Source: Rhodospirillales bacterium
GTDB lineage: Bacteria > Pseudomonadota > Alphaproteobacteria > UBA828
Assembly (NCBI GenBank): GCA_028818855.1
Contig: JAPPMY010000056.1
Coordinates: 1 to 64,000 of the forward strand
Reading direction: 5' to 3'
DNA: 64,000 nt
Below, piece by piece: positions 8,624 through 17,915 of this stretch. The position numbers and the translations under genes are program-made. Position 1 is the first letter of the stretch, and every line of letters begins with the position of its first letter. The notes below the pieces were generated by a model. The model worked only from the letters and a program-made list of their open reading frames with translations. It was not told where the DNA came from and ran no database searches.

Positions 8624-9451
8624 CTAGGCGTCGCCCCTCTGGCCCGAGAGGAACCGCCTGAGCCTCGGCGACTGCGGATCGTCGAGCACCGCCCTGGACG
8701 CGCCTTCCTCCTCGATCTGGCCCTCGTGCAGGAACACGGTGCGCGACGACACGTCGCGGGCGAAGCCGACCTCGTGGGTGACGATGAGCATGGTCCGGCC
8801 TTCCTCGGCGAGATCGCGGATGACCTTCAGCACCTCGCCGACAAGCTCGGGATCGAGCGCCGACGTGGGCTCGTCGAACAGCATGACGTCGGGCTCCATC
8901 GCGAGCGCGCGGGCGATCGCCGCCCGCTGCTCCTGCCCGCCGGAAAGGTGGGCCGGGAAGTAGTCGTGCTTGTCCGCGAGGCCGACCTTGTCGAGCAGCG
9001 CGCGCGCCCTCTCCGCCGCCTCGCGGCGCGGCAGCCCGAGCACGTGGATGGGCGCCTCGACGACGTTCTGCAGCACGGTCAGGTGCGACCAGAGGTTGAA
9101 CTGCTGGAAGACCATGCCGAGCCGGGCGCGGATGCGGTCCACCTGGCGGCGGTCCGCGGGGACGGCCTGGCCGCGCCGGTCGGTCCGCATGCGGATCAGC
9201 TCGCCGCCGACGTGGACCTCGCCGGCGTCCGGCACCTCCAGCAGGTTGATGCAGCGGAGCAGCGTGCTCTTGCCGGAGCCGCTGGCGCCCAGGATGGCGA
9301 TGACGTCGTGCTCGTAAGCGGTCAGCGAGACGCCCCTCAGCACCTCCAGGTCGCCGAAGCGCTTGTAGAGGTCCGCGACCTGGAGCGCTGCGCCGGGTCC
9401 CGCCCGCGGCTCGTCCAGCGTCGGTGCGGCGGTGCCCGGCGCCTGCGCCAT
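8624..9451 (-). CDS. hisP: Polar amino acid ABC transporter ATP-binding protein (HisP type)
   Basis: Walker A GASGSGKST, signature LSGGQEQR, Walker B VMLFDEPTSALD; internal start MAQAPGTAAP. Confidence 0.9.
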   Translation of the reverse strand: MAQAPGTAAPTLDEPRAGPGAALQVADLYKRFGDLEVLRGVSLTAYEHDVIAILGASGSGKSTLLRCINLLEVPDAGEVHVGGELIRMRTDRRGQAVPADRRQVDRIRARLGMVFQQFNLWSHLTVLQNVVEAPIHVLGLPRREAAERARALLDKVGLADKHDYFPAHLSGGQEQRAAIARALAMEPDVMLFDEPTSALDPELVGEVLKVIRDLAEEGRTMLIVTHEVGFARDVSSRTVFLHEGQIEEEGASRAVLDDPQSPRLRRFLSGQRGDA

Positions 9452-9477
9452 CCGCCCCGCCCCGCCGCTCTCCGCAG

Positions 9478-10842
9478 CTACGTCGTGTAGGTGCGGCGCT
9501 TGACCAGCTTGCCGCGGCCGGGCTCGGCGCTCACCTTGCCGTCTTCCACGATGATGTCGCCGCGCGAGATCGTCATGGTCGGCCAGCCGGTGACCTCGAA
9601 GCCCTCGTGCAGCTCCCAGTCCTGCTTGGAGTGCATGTCGCGCTGGCGGATGGTGACGGGCTTGTCCGGGTCGAAGACCATGACGTCGGCGTCGGAGCCC
9701 ACGGCGATGGTCCCCTTCTGCGGATACATGCCCATGAGCTTGGCCGGCTTGGTGGCGCTCACGTCGACGAACCGGTTGAGCGAGAGACGGCCCTCGCGCA
9801 CGCCTTCGGAATAGAGCATGGGCAGCACCGTCTCCAGGTTCGACATGCCGGGCAGCAGCTCGTCCACGGTGACGCTGGCCTTCTTCTGTTTCATGTTCCA
9901 GCCGACGTGGTCGGTGGCGACGGTCTGGAGCACGTTGCTGTCGAGCGCCTGCCACATCACGTCCATCTGGTCGGCCTCGCGCAGCGGCGGCCAGCCGACG
10001 TAGCGCTCGGGGTCGACCTCCTCGTTGAAGCGCTCGCGCGAGAGGTGGAGGTAGATCGGCCGGGTCTCGCCGTAGCAGGTCTGGCCGCGGCCGCGCGCGT
10101 CGTTGAGCGCGTCCAGCCCCTCCTGGCAGGAGAGGTGGACGAGATAGGCCGGCACGTCGGCCACGTGGGCCATCCAGAGCGCGCGCCGCGCGGCGAGCCC
10201 CTCCGAGATGCGCGGCCTGGAATCGGGGAAGGTGCGGACGTTGGAGTTGTTCTCCTCCTCCAGCTTCTGCGTCATGTAGGAGATGCAGCACTGGTCCTCG
10301 CAGTGGATGTTGACCATGGCGCCGAGCTTGCCGGCCTCCTCCATGCAGCGCAGGTACTGCGGCGCATACTTGTCGAACTCGGCGAAGCCGATCATGAAGA
10401 TCTTGAAGCTGGTGTAGCCGTCGGCCACGCAGTCACGCATCTCTGAGAGCGTGTGCTCGCCGGGCTGGAAGATGGTCGGGTGCAGGCCGAAGTCGATCAC
10501 CGACTTCTCGCCCCGCTGGTTCCAGCGGACGAGGCAGTCCTGCAGCGACTGGCCGGGCTCCGGGAAGGCGTAGTCGCAGATCGTCGTGATTCCGCCGCAG
10601 GCGGCGGCCACGGTGGAGGAGTGGAAGTCGTCGGCGGTCTCCTGACCCATCAGCTCGAACTCGACGTGGGTGTGCACGTCGACGCCGCCCGGGAAGAGGA
10701 GCTTGCCGCTGCAATCCACCGTGCGCCCGGCCGGCCCGAGGCCGTGGCCGATCTGCTTGATGACGCCGTCCTCGATTCCGATATCGGCGTCGTAGCTCTC
10801 GTGGGCGGTTACGATCGTGCCGTTCGCCAGGATCAGGTCCAT
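9478..10842 (-). CDS. hydA: Dihydropyrimidinase / D-hydantoinase
   Basis: MDLILANGTIVTAHESYDADIGIEDGVI; metal motif GGVDVHTHVEFE; SFKIFM; cyclic amidohydrolase family. Confidence 0.88.
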   Translation of the reverse strand: MDLILANGTIVTAHESYDADIGIEDGVIKQIGHGLGPAGRTVDCSGKLLFPGGVDVHTHVEFELMGQETADDFHSSTVAAACGGITTICDYAFPEPGQSLQDCLVRWNQRGEKSVIDFGLHPTIFQPGEHTLSEMRDCVADGYTSFKIFMIGFAEFDKYAPQYLRCMEEAGKLGAMVNIHCEDQCCISYMTQKLEEENNSNVRTFPDSRPRISEGLAARRALWMAHVADVPAYLVHLSCQEGLDALNDARGRGQTCYGETRPIYLHLSRERFNEEVDPERYVGWPPLREADQMDVMWQALDSNVLQTVATDHVGWNMKQKKASVTVDELLPGMSNLETVLPMLYSEGVREGRLSLNRFVDVSATKPAKLMGMYPQKGTIAVGSDADVMVFDPDKPVTIRQRDMHSKQDWELHEGFEVTGWPTMTISRGDIIVEDGKVSAEPGRGKLVKRRTYTT

Positions 10843-11017
10843 CTTCCCCTCCCGTCGTTTTGCTGACTCTCGTTTCTGTGTTTGGAGTATGAGCGTGTTG
10901 GCGGGGGAGGGTCCAGCGTCCCGTTGCCTCGCGAGCCGCGCGCGGCACATGGTTGGTCGCGCTCACGGGGCACGGTATAAACCGAGGCAGGATTCGAATG
11001 GCTAGGGAGGACTTGCC

Positions 11018-12058
11018 ATGAGACACGGCGATATCGTCAGCAGCCCCGATACCGTGGGATGCGCAGTCTTTCAGTACAAGATGCCGCGCCTGCACACGCG
11101 CCAGGACGTGATCGACAACTCCAGGAAGATCGCCGACATGATCGTCGGCGCTAAGGTCGGGCTGCCGGGAATGGATCTCGCGATCTTCCCGGAATACAGC
11201 ACGCACGGGATCATGTACGACCGCCAGGAGATGTTCGACACGGCGTCGGAGATCCCGGGGCCGGAGACCGACATCTTCGCCGAGGCCTGCCGCGAGGCGA
11301 ACACCTGGGGCGTCTTCTCGCTCACCGGCGAGGTGCACGAGGATCACCCCAACAAGAACCCGTACAACACCCTCATCCTGATGAACAACGAGGGCGAGAT
11401 CGTCCAGAAGTATCGCAAGATCCTGCCCTGGTGCCCGATCGAGGGCTGGTATCCCGGCAACAACACCTATGTCAGCACCGGGCCCAAGGGCATGAAGATC
11501 AGCCTCATCATCTGCGATGACGGCAACTATCCCGAGATCTGGCGCGACTGCGCGGTCAAGGGCGCCGAGCTGATCGTCCGCTGCCAGGGCTACATGTACC
11601 CGGCCAAGGACCAGCAGATCATGATGGCGAAGGCGATGGCCTGGTCCAACTGCTGCTACGTGGCGGTCGCCAACGCCGCCGGCAACGACGGCGTCTACAC
11701 CTACTTCGGTCACTCGGGGATCATCGGCTTCGACGGCCGCACCCTCGGCGAGTGCGGCGAGGAGGAGTACGGCATCCAGTACGCCCAGCTCTCCGTCTCG
11801 CAGATCCGCGATTCCCGGGCCAACGATCAGGCGCAGAACCACCTCTTCAAGCTGATGCACCGGGGCTACACCGGCGTCTACGCCTCGGGCGACGGCGACA
11901 AGGGCGTGGCCGAGTGCCCGTTCGACTTCTACCGCACCTGGGTGCAGGACCCGCGCCGGGCGCAGCAGATGGTCGAAGCGATTACCCGCGACTCCATCGG
12001 CGTCACGGGCTGCCCCATCGACGGCATCCCCGAGCCGCAGAAGATGGCGGCGGAGTAG
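11018..12058 (+). CDS. amiE: Aliphatic amidase
   Basis: Very close to Ami[69 protein letters not shown]. Confidence 0.95.
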   Translation: MRHGDIVSSPDTVGCAVFQYKMPRLHTRQDVIDNSRKIADMIVGAKVGLPGMDLAIFPEYSTHGIMYDRQEMFDTASEIPGPETDIFAEACREANTWGVFSLTGEVHEDHPNKNPYNTLILMNNEGEIVQKYRKILPWCPIEGWYPGNNTYVSTGPKGMKISLIICDDGNYPEIWRDCAVKGAELIVRCQGYMYPAKDQQIMMAKAMAWSNCCYVAVANAAGNDGVYTYFGHSGIIGFDGRTLGECGEEEYGIQYAQLSVSQIRDSRANDQAQNHLFKLMHRGYTGVYASGDGDKGVAECPFDFYRTWVQDPRRAQQMVEAITRDSIGVTGCPIDGIPEPQKMAAE

Positions 12059-12091
12059 GGCCGAACCTACTTCGGGAACTTTCTCAAAAAA

Positions 12092-12120
12092 GAACCCCGG
12101 CGCCCCGCGCGCCGGGGTTC
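12092..12120 (-). terminator. Rho-independent terminator for the pxpB-pxpC operon
   Basis: 11-bp perfect stem GAACCCCGGCG/CGCCGGGGTTC, 7-nt loop, then TCTTTTTT on the minus strand. Confidence 0.8.
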
Positions 12121-12153
12121 GCCGTTTCCGGGGCCTGCCGGCGCGGGCGCCTC

Positions 12154-13167
12154 TCACACGATGATGGCCGGGTCCGCGATCAGCGCTTCCTGCCGGGCCA
12201 GGATCGCCACCGCGTCCTCGTGGGAGACGCGGACGAAGCGGGTCTCCTCGAAGGGGCGGATCTGGCCGAGGCGCGCCATGTCGGTGGAGATCGCCACGGC
12301 GATCCGCGCGTAGCCGCCGATGCTGGGCGAATCGACGCAGAGCACGATGGGCTCGACGCCCGAGGGTACCTGGATCGTGCCCACCGGCGCGCCGGGGTCG
12401 ATGACGATGTTGGAGGGGTCGACGCCGGCATCCTCGACCAGATAGCGCGGCCGGCCGGGCTTGAAGGAGAGTTGCGGGCCGATGAAGCGCATCCCCGTGC
12501 GATCGGCCTTCGGGTTGAGCTTCCAGGCGGTCGCGTAGAAGGCCTCGACGCTCTCGGCCGTGAAGTGGTGCGCCTCCGGCCCCGCGACCACGCGCACGTG
12601 CGCGGGCGGCGCGTAGCGGGGAACGAGGTCCGGCCGCAGCCAGCGCCCGGCGAGTTCCCCGGCCGGCGCTGTGGCCGCGCCCACCGGCAGGCGGTCGCCC
12701 GGTGCGAGCGGCCGCCCCTCCAGCCCGCCGAAGCCGCCGCTCACATGGGTTGCGCGGCTGCCCCGGTAGAGCGGCACGTCGATGCCGCCGTGGACCGCGA
12801 GACAGGCGCGCGCGCCGCTCCGCGCGAGGCCGCAGGCGAGTGTCTGGCCCCGGCGGAGGACGAAGCTGGACCAGCAGGGCGCCGCTTCGCCGTCCACGGT
12901 GGCGCCCGTGTCGGCGCCGGTGAGCGCGACCGCGTGCTCCTCCAGGGCCCTGAGCTTCAGCCGGCCGAGGGTGATCTCGAGGCCGGCCACGCCGGGGTCG
13001 TCGCGCACGACCAGCGGCCCGCCCGCCGGGTTGCCGACGAGCAGATTGGCGATCCTGAGCGCGAACCCGTCCTGCGCGCCCGAGGGCGGAATACCCAAGG
13101 CTTGCCCGCCGCGCCGCCCCATGTCCTGCACCGTTGTGCGCAGGCCGCCTTCCAGCACCTCCAGCAT
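12154..13167 (-). CDS. pxpC: Biotin-dependent carboxyltransferase family / 5-oxoprolinase subunit PxpC (KipA-like)
   Basis: MLEVLEGGLRTTVQDMGRRGGQALGIPPSGAQDGFALRIANLLVGNP. Confidence 0.85.
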   Translation of the reverse strand: MLEVLEGGLRTTVQDMGRRGGQALGIPPSGAQDGFALRIANLLVGNPAGGPLVVRDDPGVAGLEITLGRLKLRALEEHAVALTGADTGATVDGEAAPCWSSFVLRRGQTLACGLARSGARACLAVHGGIDVPLYRGSRATHVSGGFGGLEGRPLAPGDRLPVGAATAPAGELAGRWLRPDLVPRYAPPAHVRVVAGPEAHHFTAESVEAFYATAWKLNPKADRTGMRFIGPQLSFKPGRPRYLVEDAGVDPSNIVIDPGAPVGTIQVPSGVEPIVLCVDSPSIGGYARIAVAISTDMARLGQIRPFEETRFVRVSHEDAVAILARQEALIADPAIIV

Positions 13168-14072
13168 CAGGCCGGCTCCCACGTGCTCTCGGGGTCGCGC
13201 TTTTCCGCCGGCTCGCCTGCCTCGGCGAGCCAGTCCACGTAGGCCGCGCAGTCGAAGGTGCCGTCCTCGACCCGGTATTCGTAGGTGCCGGCCTCGACCT
13301 CGGCGCGGATCGCGTCGTATTCCTCGCGGCCGATCGACTCGTAGCGGTGGCGGTCGCCGGCGCGGGCCAGCACCGGGCCGTCCGCGAAGGCGGGGCTCAA
13401 CTCTCTCGGATCGAAGATCTCGATGGGCGTGCGGCCGAAGAGCTGGCCGCCGCCCGGCACGCGGATGGGATAGATGGTGGACGTGGTGCCGCCGAAGTTG
13501 AGCAGCCGCGCGTGGGTCCAGGTGCGGGGCGTGCGGTAGAGCGGCGCGCCGAAGCGCTTCGCCGGCTCCATGGCATAGGACATGAAGGCGCCGGGGACGA
13601 AGCCTACGCCGGTGACCCAGTAATCGCAGCCCGTGTGGGTCTCGATCACCTGGGCGACCGTCATGTCGTTGAACGCGGCGATGTACTCGATGTTGTTGCG
13701 GACACCGAAGGCCTCGGCGCACTCTCGCGACCAGGGGTCGTCGTAGAGGGCCGGGATGATCACGCGCCGGCTGGGGAGCGTGGAGACCGCCCCCTGGGCG
13801 GCGATGAGCGCCTCCACGTGGGTTCTGATGCGCTCGCGCGTGGTCGCCAGCGGGTCGAACACGAGGCCGAGGGTGCGGACCTGCGGGTTGGTCTCGACCA
13901 GCCCCTCGGGCGCGTGCTCGCGGAGCGCGAAGTCGAGCGCCAGGATGCGGAAGTTGAGCGGGATGCTGGTCTCGTCGCCGAACTCGACGTTGATCGCGGT
14001 GTCGCCCAGCGTCCTGAACACCGGCTCGTCGTAGATCATGCCGCCCCCGGCCAGTTGCGCCCCCGCCATCAT
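13167..14072 (-). CDS. pxpB: 5-oxoprolinase subunit PxpB (KipI-like)
   Basis: GDTAINVEFGDE...PALYDDPWSRE...THTGCDYWVTGVGFVPGAFMSY; stop overlaps pxpC start (TGATG); start could be 14039. Confidence 0.8.
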   Translation of the reverse strand: MMAGAQLAGGGMIYDEPVFRTLGDTAINVEFGDETSIPLNFRILALDFALREHAPEGLVETNPQVRTLGLVFDPLATTRERIRTHVEALIAAQGAVSTLPSRRVIIPALYDDPWSRECAEAFGVRNNIEYIAAFNDMTVAQVIETHTGCDYWVTGVGFVPGAFMSYAMEPAKRFGAPLYRTPRTWTHARLLNFGGTTSTIYPIRVPGGGQLFGRTPIEIFDPRELSPAFADGPVLARAGDRHRYESIGREEYDAIRAEVEAGTYEYRVEDGTFDCAAYVDWLAEAGEPAEKRDPESTWEPA

Positions 14073-14217
14073 GGGCACCCCGCCTGCGCCGTCAATCTGC
14101 CCGCGGCAACGAGCATTCGCCTGAATTCTTGCTGAAGGACGACGGATTGTGCTGTACACATCACCGAATTGAGGCGGGCGCAATTTTGGTCGTCGGCGCA
14201 GACAGAGGGATCGGACC

Positions 14218-14463
14218 GTGTCGATCAAAACGTTCAAGGTCAGTGGAACCGGGCAGCGGGAAGCCGCGCCGCTCAAGCACCTCGACCTGCCCGATGACCT
14301 CTTCGACCGCGAGGATCCAGAACAGGCTCCCATCGACGTGGGTTGCGACAGCGATGCGCGCCCGGTCGGCATTGACCGCGGCATGACCATCTCGGACGCC
14401 TTCGTCGAGCTGCTTCCGGATGACCTGCGGGCAGCGTTCGAGGGCGGCGACGAAGCAACGTGA
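14218..14463 (+). CDS. Hypothetical protein (81 aa)
   Basis: Clean GTG-start ORF between divergent neighbours; no family recognised. Confidence 0.45.
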   Translation: MSIKTFKVSGTGQREAAPLKHLDLPDDLFDREDPEQAPIDVGCDSDARPVGIDRGMTISDAFVELLPDDLRAAFEGGDEAT

Positions 14464-14505
14464 GTCGTCTTCTCGGCACCTGCAGCCCGATTTGGAAGCG
14501 GCGGA

Positions 14506-14841
14506 TCACGCCGGGTCTGGCTCCGGAGGCGCGGTCTCGGCGTCTATCCAGTCGAGGTAGGCGGGGTTGCCGCCGGTGATGGGGAGGGCGATCACGCAGG
14601 GGCAGGCGTAGCTGTGCAGCGCCTTGACCCTGGCCGTGAGCGGCTCGACGAGATCGGCGCGGGTCTTCATCCAGAGCATGGTCTCGCCGGCTTCGCGCAC
14701 CACCCCTTCCCACCAGTAGAGGGACGAGACGCCCGCCACGATGTTGACCGATGCCGCAAGGCGCGCCTCCATCACGGCGCGGCCGATGGTCTCGGCCTCT
14801 GCCTGGCTGGGCGCAGTCACGCAGACGGCGACGTGGGACAT
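14506..14841 (-). CDS. cutA: Divalent-cation tolerance protein CutA
   Basis: ARLAASVNIVAGVSSLYWWEGVV...MKTRADLVEPLTARVKALHSYACPCVIALPITGGNPAYLDWI. Confidence 0.9.
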   Translation of the reverse strand: MSHVAVCVTAPSQAEAETIGRAVMEARLAASVNIVAGVSSLYWWEGVVREAGETMLWMKTRADLVEPLTARVKALHSYACPCVIALPITGGNPAYLDWIDAETAPPEPDPA

Positions 14842-15003
14842 GGGCTTCGGGCCTCGTCGGTCGCTGGGGCGGGGAAGCGGATTGTTGCCGGAGTCGCGCG
14901 TCTGCGATAGGGTGTGATGGGCGCTCCGGGTGCGGAGTCGACGGTCCCGCGCCCCGCGTACCCCCAGATGGAGCAGGAGCCTGGAGTGGGCGACAACGGC
15001 AGC

Positions 15004-15945
15004 ATGCAGGTCATTCTGGCGGAGCCACGCGGCTTCTGCGCAGGCGTCGAGCGGGCCATCGAGATCGTGGAGCGCGCGCTCGAGGTCTTCGGGCCGCCGG
15101 TCTACGTCCGCCACGAGATCGTGCACAACAAGCGCGTGGTGGACGATCTGCGCAAGAAGGGCGCGGTCTTCGTCGAGGAGATCGACGAGGTGCCCGAGGG
15201 CGCCGTCACCATCTTCAGCGCGCACGGCGTCTCCGAGAAGGTGGAGAGCGAAGCCGGGTGCCGGAACCTGCCGGTGATCGACGCGACCTGCCCGCTGGTC
15301 GCCAAGGTCCATATCGAGGCGCGGCGCTACGAGCGCGAGGGGCGCGAGATCATCCTCATCGGCCACGACGGGCACCCCGAGGTCGAGGGCACCAGCGGCC
15401 GCGTGAAGAACGGCGTCCACATTGTCGCGACGCCCGACGACGTCTCCAGGCTCGAGGTGGCCAACCCCGAGAAGGTCGCCTACGTCACGCAGACAACGCT
15501 CAGCGTCGACGACACGCGGGACGTGATCGAGGCGCTGACGTCGCGCTTCCCGAGCATCTCGGGCCCCGACGTGAAGGACATCTGCTACGCGACGCAGAAC
15601 CGCCAGGCCTCGGTGCGCAAGCTCGCGGAAGACGTGGAGCTGATCCTCGTGGTGGGCGCGCGCAACAGCTCCAACTCCAACCGCCTGCGGGAGATCGGCG
15701 AGGAGATGGGCGTGCCGACCCACCTGATCGACGATGCCCGCGACCTCGATCCCACGTGGTTCGACGGCGTGCGCCGGGTGGGCGTGACCGCCGGCGCGTC
15801 GGCGCCGGAGGAGCTGGTGCAGGACCTGGTCGCCCGGCTGCGGGAGATCAACACGGTCGAGCTGCAGATCCAGGACGGGATCAAGGAGCGCGTGCGCTTC
15901 AAGCTGCCGGCCGAGCTGGTCGAGGCCAGCGCCTCCGGTGGTTGA
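15004..15945 (+). CDS. ispH: 4-hydroxy-3-methylbut-2-enyl diphosphate reductase
   Basis: [48 protein letters not shown]; start may be further upstream. Confidence 0.95.
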   Translation: MQVILAEPRGFCAGVERAIEIVERALEVFGPPVYVRHEIVHNKRVVDDLRKKGAVFVEEIDEVPEGAVTIFSAHGVSEKVESEAGCRNLPVIDATCPLVAKVHIEARRYEREGREIILIGHDGHPEVEGTSGRVKNGVHIVATPDDVSRLEVANPEKVAYVTQTTLSVDDTRDVIEALTSRFPSISGPDVKDICYATQNRQASVRKLAEDVELILVVGARNSSNSNRLREIGEEMGVPTHLIDDARDLDPTWFDGVRRVGVTAGASAPEELVQDLVARLREINTVELQIQDGIKERVRFKLPAELVEASASGG

Positions 15946-15981
15946 GGGCCTGAGCCCGGTCCCGCGGGTGAGAGAGTCTCG

Positions 15982-17154
15982 ATGTCCGTCCCGCTGATCC
16001 AGAAGATTCGCGTCGGCGCCTATATCGCCGGCAAGAAGCTCTCGGGCGAGAAGCGCTACCCCCTGGTGCTGATGCTGGAGCCGCTCTTCCGCTGCAACCT
16101 CGCGTGCCCCGGCTGCGGCAAGATCGACTACCCGCCCGAGATCCTGAACCAGCGCCTCAGCGTCGACGAGTGCCTGGAGGCGGTGGACGAGTGCGGCGCG
16201 CCGATGGTCTCGATCCCGGGCGGCGAGCCGCTGATCCACCCAGAGATCGGAGAGATCGTCGCCGGCATCATCGCGCGCGGGAAGTTCGTCTACCTCTGCA
16301 CGAACGCGCTGCTGCTCAAGAAGAAGCTCGACCTCTTCACGCCGACGAAGTACCTGACCTTCTCGGTCCACCTGGACGGGCTGGAGGAGGAGCACGACCA
16401 CGCGGTGGATCAGCCGGGCACGTTCAAGCGTGCGGTGGCGGCGATCAAGGAGGCGCGGCAACGCGGCTTCCGCGTCAACGTCAACGCCACCGTGTTCGAC
16501 GGCCATCCAGCGGAGCGGCTCGCCGCGTTCTTCGACTTCGCGACGGACGAGCTTGGCGTGGAAGCCATCACGGTCTCGCCCGGCTACTCCTACGAGCGCG
16601 CGCCCGACCAGCAGCACTTCCTCAACCGGGCCAAGACCAAGGAGCTGTTCCGCGACATCTTCGCGCGCGGCGCAGGCAAGAAGTGGCGCTTCAGCCAGTC
16701 GAGCCTCTTCCTCGACTTCCTGGCGGGCAACCAGGACTTCCAGTGCACGCCCTGGGGCAACCCCACCCGCAACGTCTTCGGCTGGCAGAAGCCCTGCTAC
16801 CTGATCGGCGAGGGCTATACCGGCAGCTTCCGCGCGCTGATGGAAGAGACCGACTGGGACTCCTACGGCACCGGGCGCTACGAGAAGTGCGCGGACTGCA
16901 TGGTTCACTGCGGCTACGAGCCGACGGCGGCGGAGCACTCGCTGTCCAGGCCCTGGGCGGCCCTGATGGTGAAGCTGCGCGGGATCAGGACGACCGGCCC
17001 GATGGTGCCGGAGATCGACCTCGGCAAGGCCCGCCCGGCCCAGTACATGTTCGACCGGCACGTGCAGGACAAGCTGCGCGAAATCCGCCTCGCCGAGGAA
17101 GCCGCGTCAGAGGCTCAGGAGAAGGGGCGCCGCCCGGCGACCAACGCGGCGTAG
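15982..17154 (+). CDS. hpnH: Hopanoid biosynthesis radical SAM protein HpnH
   Basis: MSVPLIQKIRVGAYIAGKKL; CNLACPGC cluster motif; KIDYPPEILNQRLSVDECL. Confidence 0.92.
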   Translation: MSVPLIQKIRVGAYIAGKKLSGEKRYPLVLMLEPLFRCNLACPGCGKIDYPPEILNQRLSVDECLEAVDECGAPMVSIPGGEPLIHPEIGEIVAGIIARGKFVYLCTNALLLKKKLDLFTPTKYLTFSVHLDGLEEEHDHAVDQPGTFKRAVAAIKEARQRGFRVNVNATVFDGHPAERLAAFFDFATDELGVEAITVSPGYSYERAPDQQHFLNRAKTKELFRDIFARGAGKKWRFSQSSLFLDFLAGNQDFQCTPWGNPTRNVFGWQKPCYLIGEGYTGSFRALMEETDWDSYGTGRYEKCADCMVHCGYEPTAAEHSLSRPWAALMVKLRGIRTTGPMVPEIDLGKARPAQYMFDRHVQDKLREIRLAEEAASEAQEKGRRPATNAA

Positions 17155-17889
17155 CCGGTGCATCGCCTGCGCTCCGTCGAGCGCGAGCGTCATCATGTCG
17201 ATTGCTTCCCACGGGCGCCGGAGCAGCGCGCCGACGACGGCGGCGCCGTCGATCCGGCCCTCTTCGGTGATCCCGACCACGGCGGCGCGGGGAAGCGCGC
17301 GGTTGCTCGGGTCGCTGACCACGCGGAGCACCACGAAGGGCACGCCTGCCGCCACCGCTGCGCGGGCGACGACGTGGCTCTCCATGTCCGCGGCCTTGGC
17401 GCGGGTCTGCGCGAAGAGGGCGAGCTTCTCGTCGGGGCGGACCAGCGGCCGGTCGACGCCGGCGATCGCGCCGCCTTCGATCCGCATCTCCAGCCCCTCG
17501 CTCAGCGCCTCGCGCGCGCGCGTGTTCACCGCCGTGTAGGCTTCGGGCGGCGGCGGCTCCGGCGGCCCCGGCCCCTCGCTCGGCTTGAAGGACGTCATCC
17601 GGCTGAGCTGGTCGCGCACGCCGCCGCGATCGGGCGTCTCGACCTCGCCTTCGTGGGCGATCACCGTCTCCGGGAGCAGCAGGGCGCCCGGGCCGAAGCG
17701 CGGGTCGATCCCGGCGGCGAAACCGTAGCTCACCAGCAGCGTGGCGCCGCCCGCGATCATGGCCTGGGCCGCCCGCTCGGCGCGCGCGGCGCTGGCGGCG
17801 GAGACGGCAACCGTGAGGCCGCCCTCCGGGAGCGTCGCCGCTTCGGCCGCAAGCCCCGTGACGACGGCGATGCGGGACCGGTCAGCCAT
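17107..17889 (-). CDS. hpnG: Hopanoid-associated phosphorylase HpnG-like
   Basis: Nucleoside-phosphorylase-like fold; AADMESHVVARAAVAAGVPFVVLRVVSDPSNRALPRAA; downstream of shc. Confidence 0.8.
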   Translation of the reverse strand: MADRSRIAVVTGLAAEAATLPEGGLTVAVSAASAARAERAAQAMIAGGATLLVSYGFAAGIDPRFGPGALLLPETVIAHEGEVETPDRGGVRDQLSRMTSFKPSEGPGPPEPPPPEAYTAVNTRAREALSEGLEMRIEGGAIAGVDRPLVRPDEKLALFAQTRAKAADMESHVVARAAVAAGVPFVVLRVVSDPSNRALPRAAVVGITEEGRIDGAAVVGALLRRPWEAIDMMTLALDGAQAMHRLRRVGRRAAPLLLSL

Positions 17890-17915
17890 GACGCGCCCGG
17901 CCCCTCGCCCGCTTG

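Noticed and set aside
14506-17061. 851-aa minus-strand ORF opposite ispH/hpnH
   Set aside because: Only its C-terminal ~111 residues are a real protein (CutA); the rest is antisense to ispH and hpnH.
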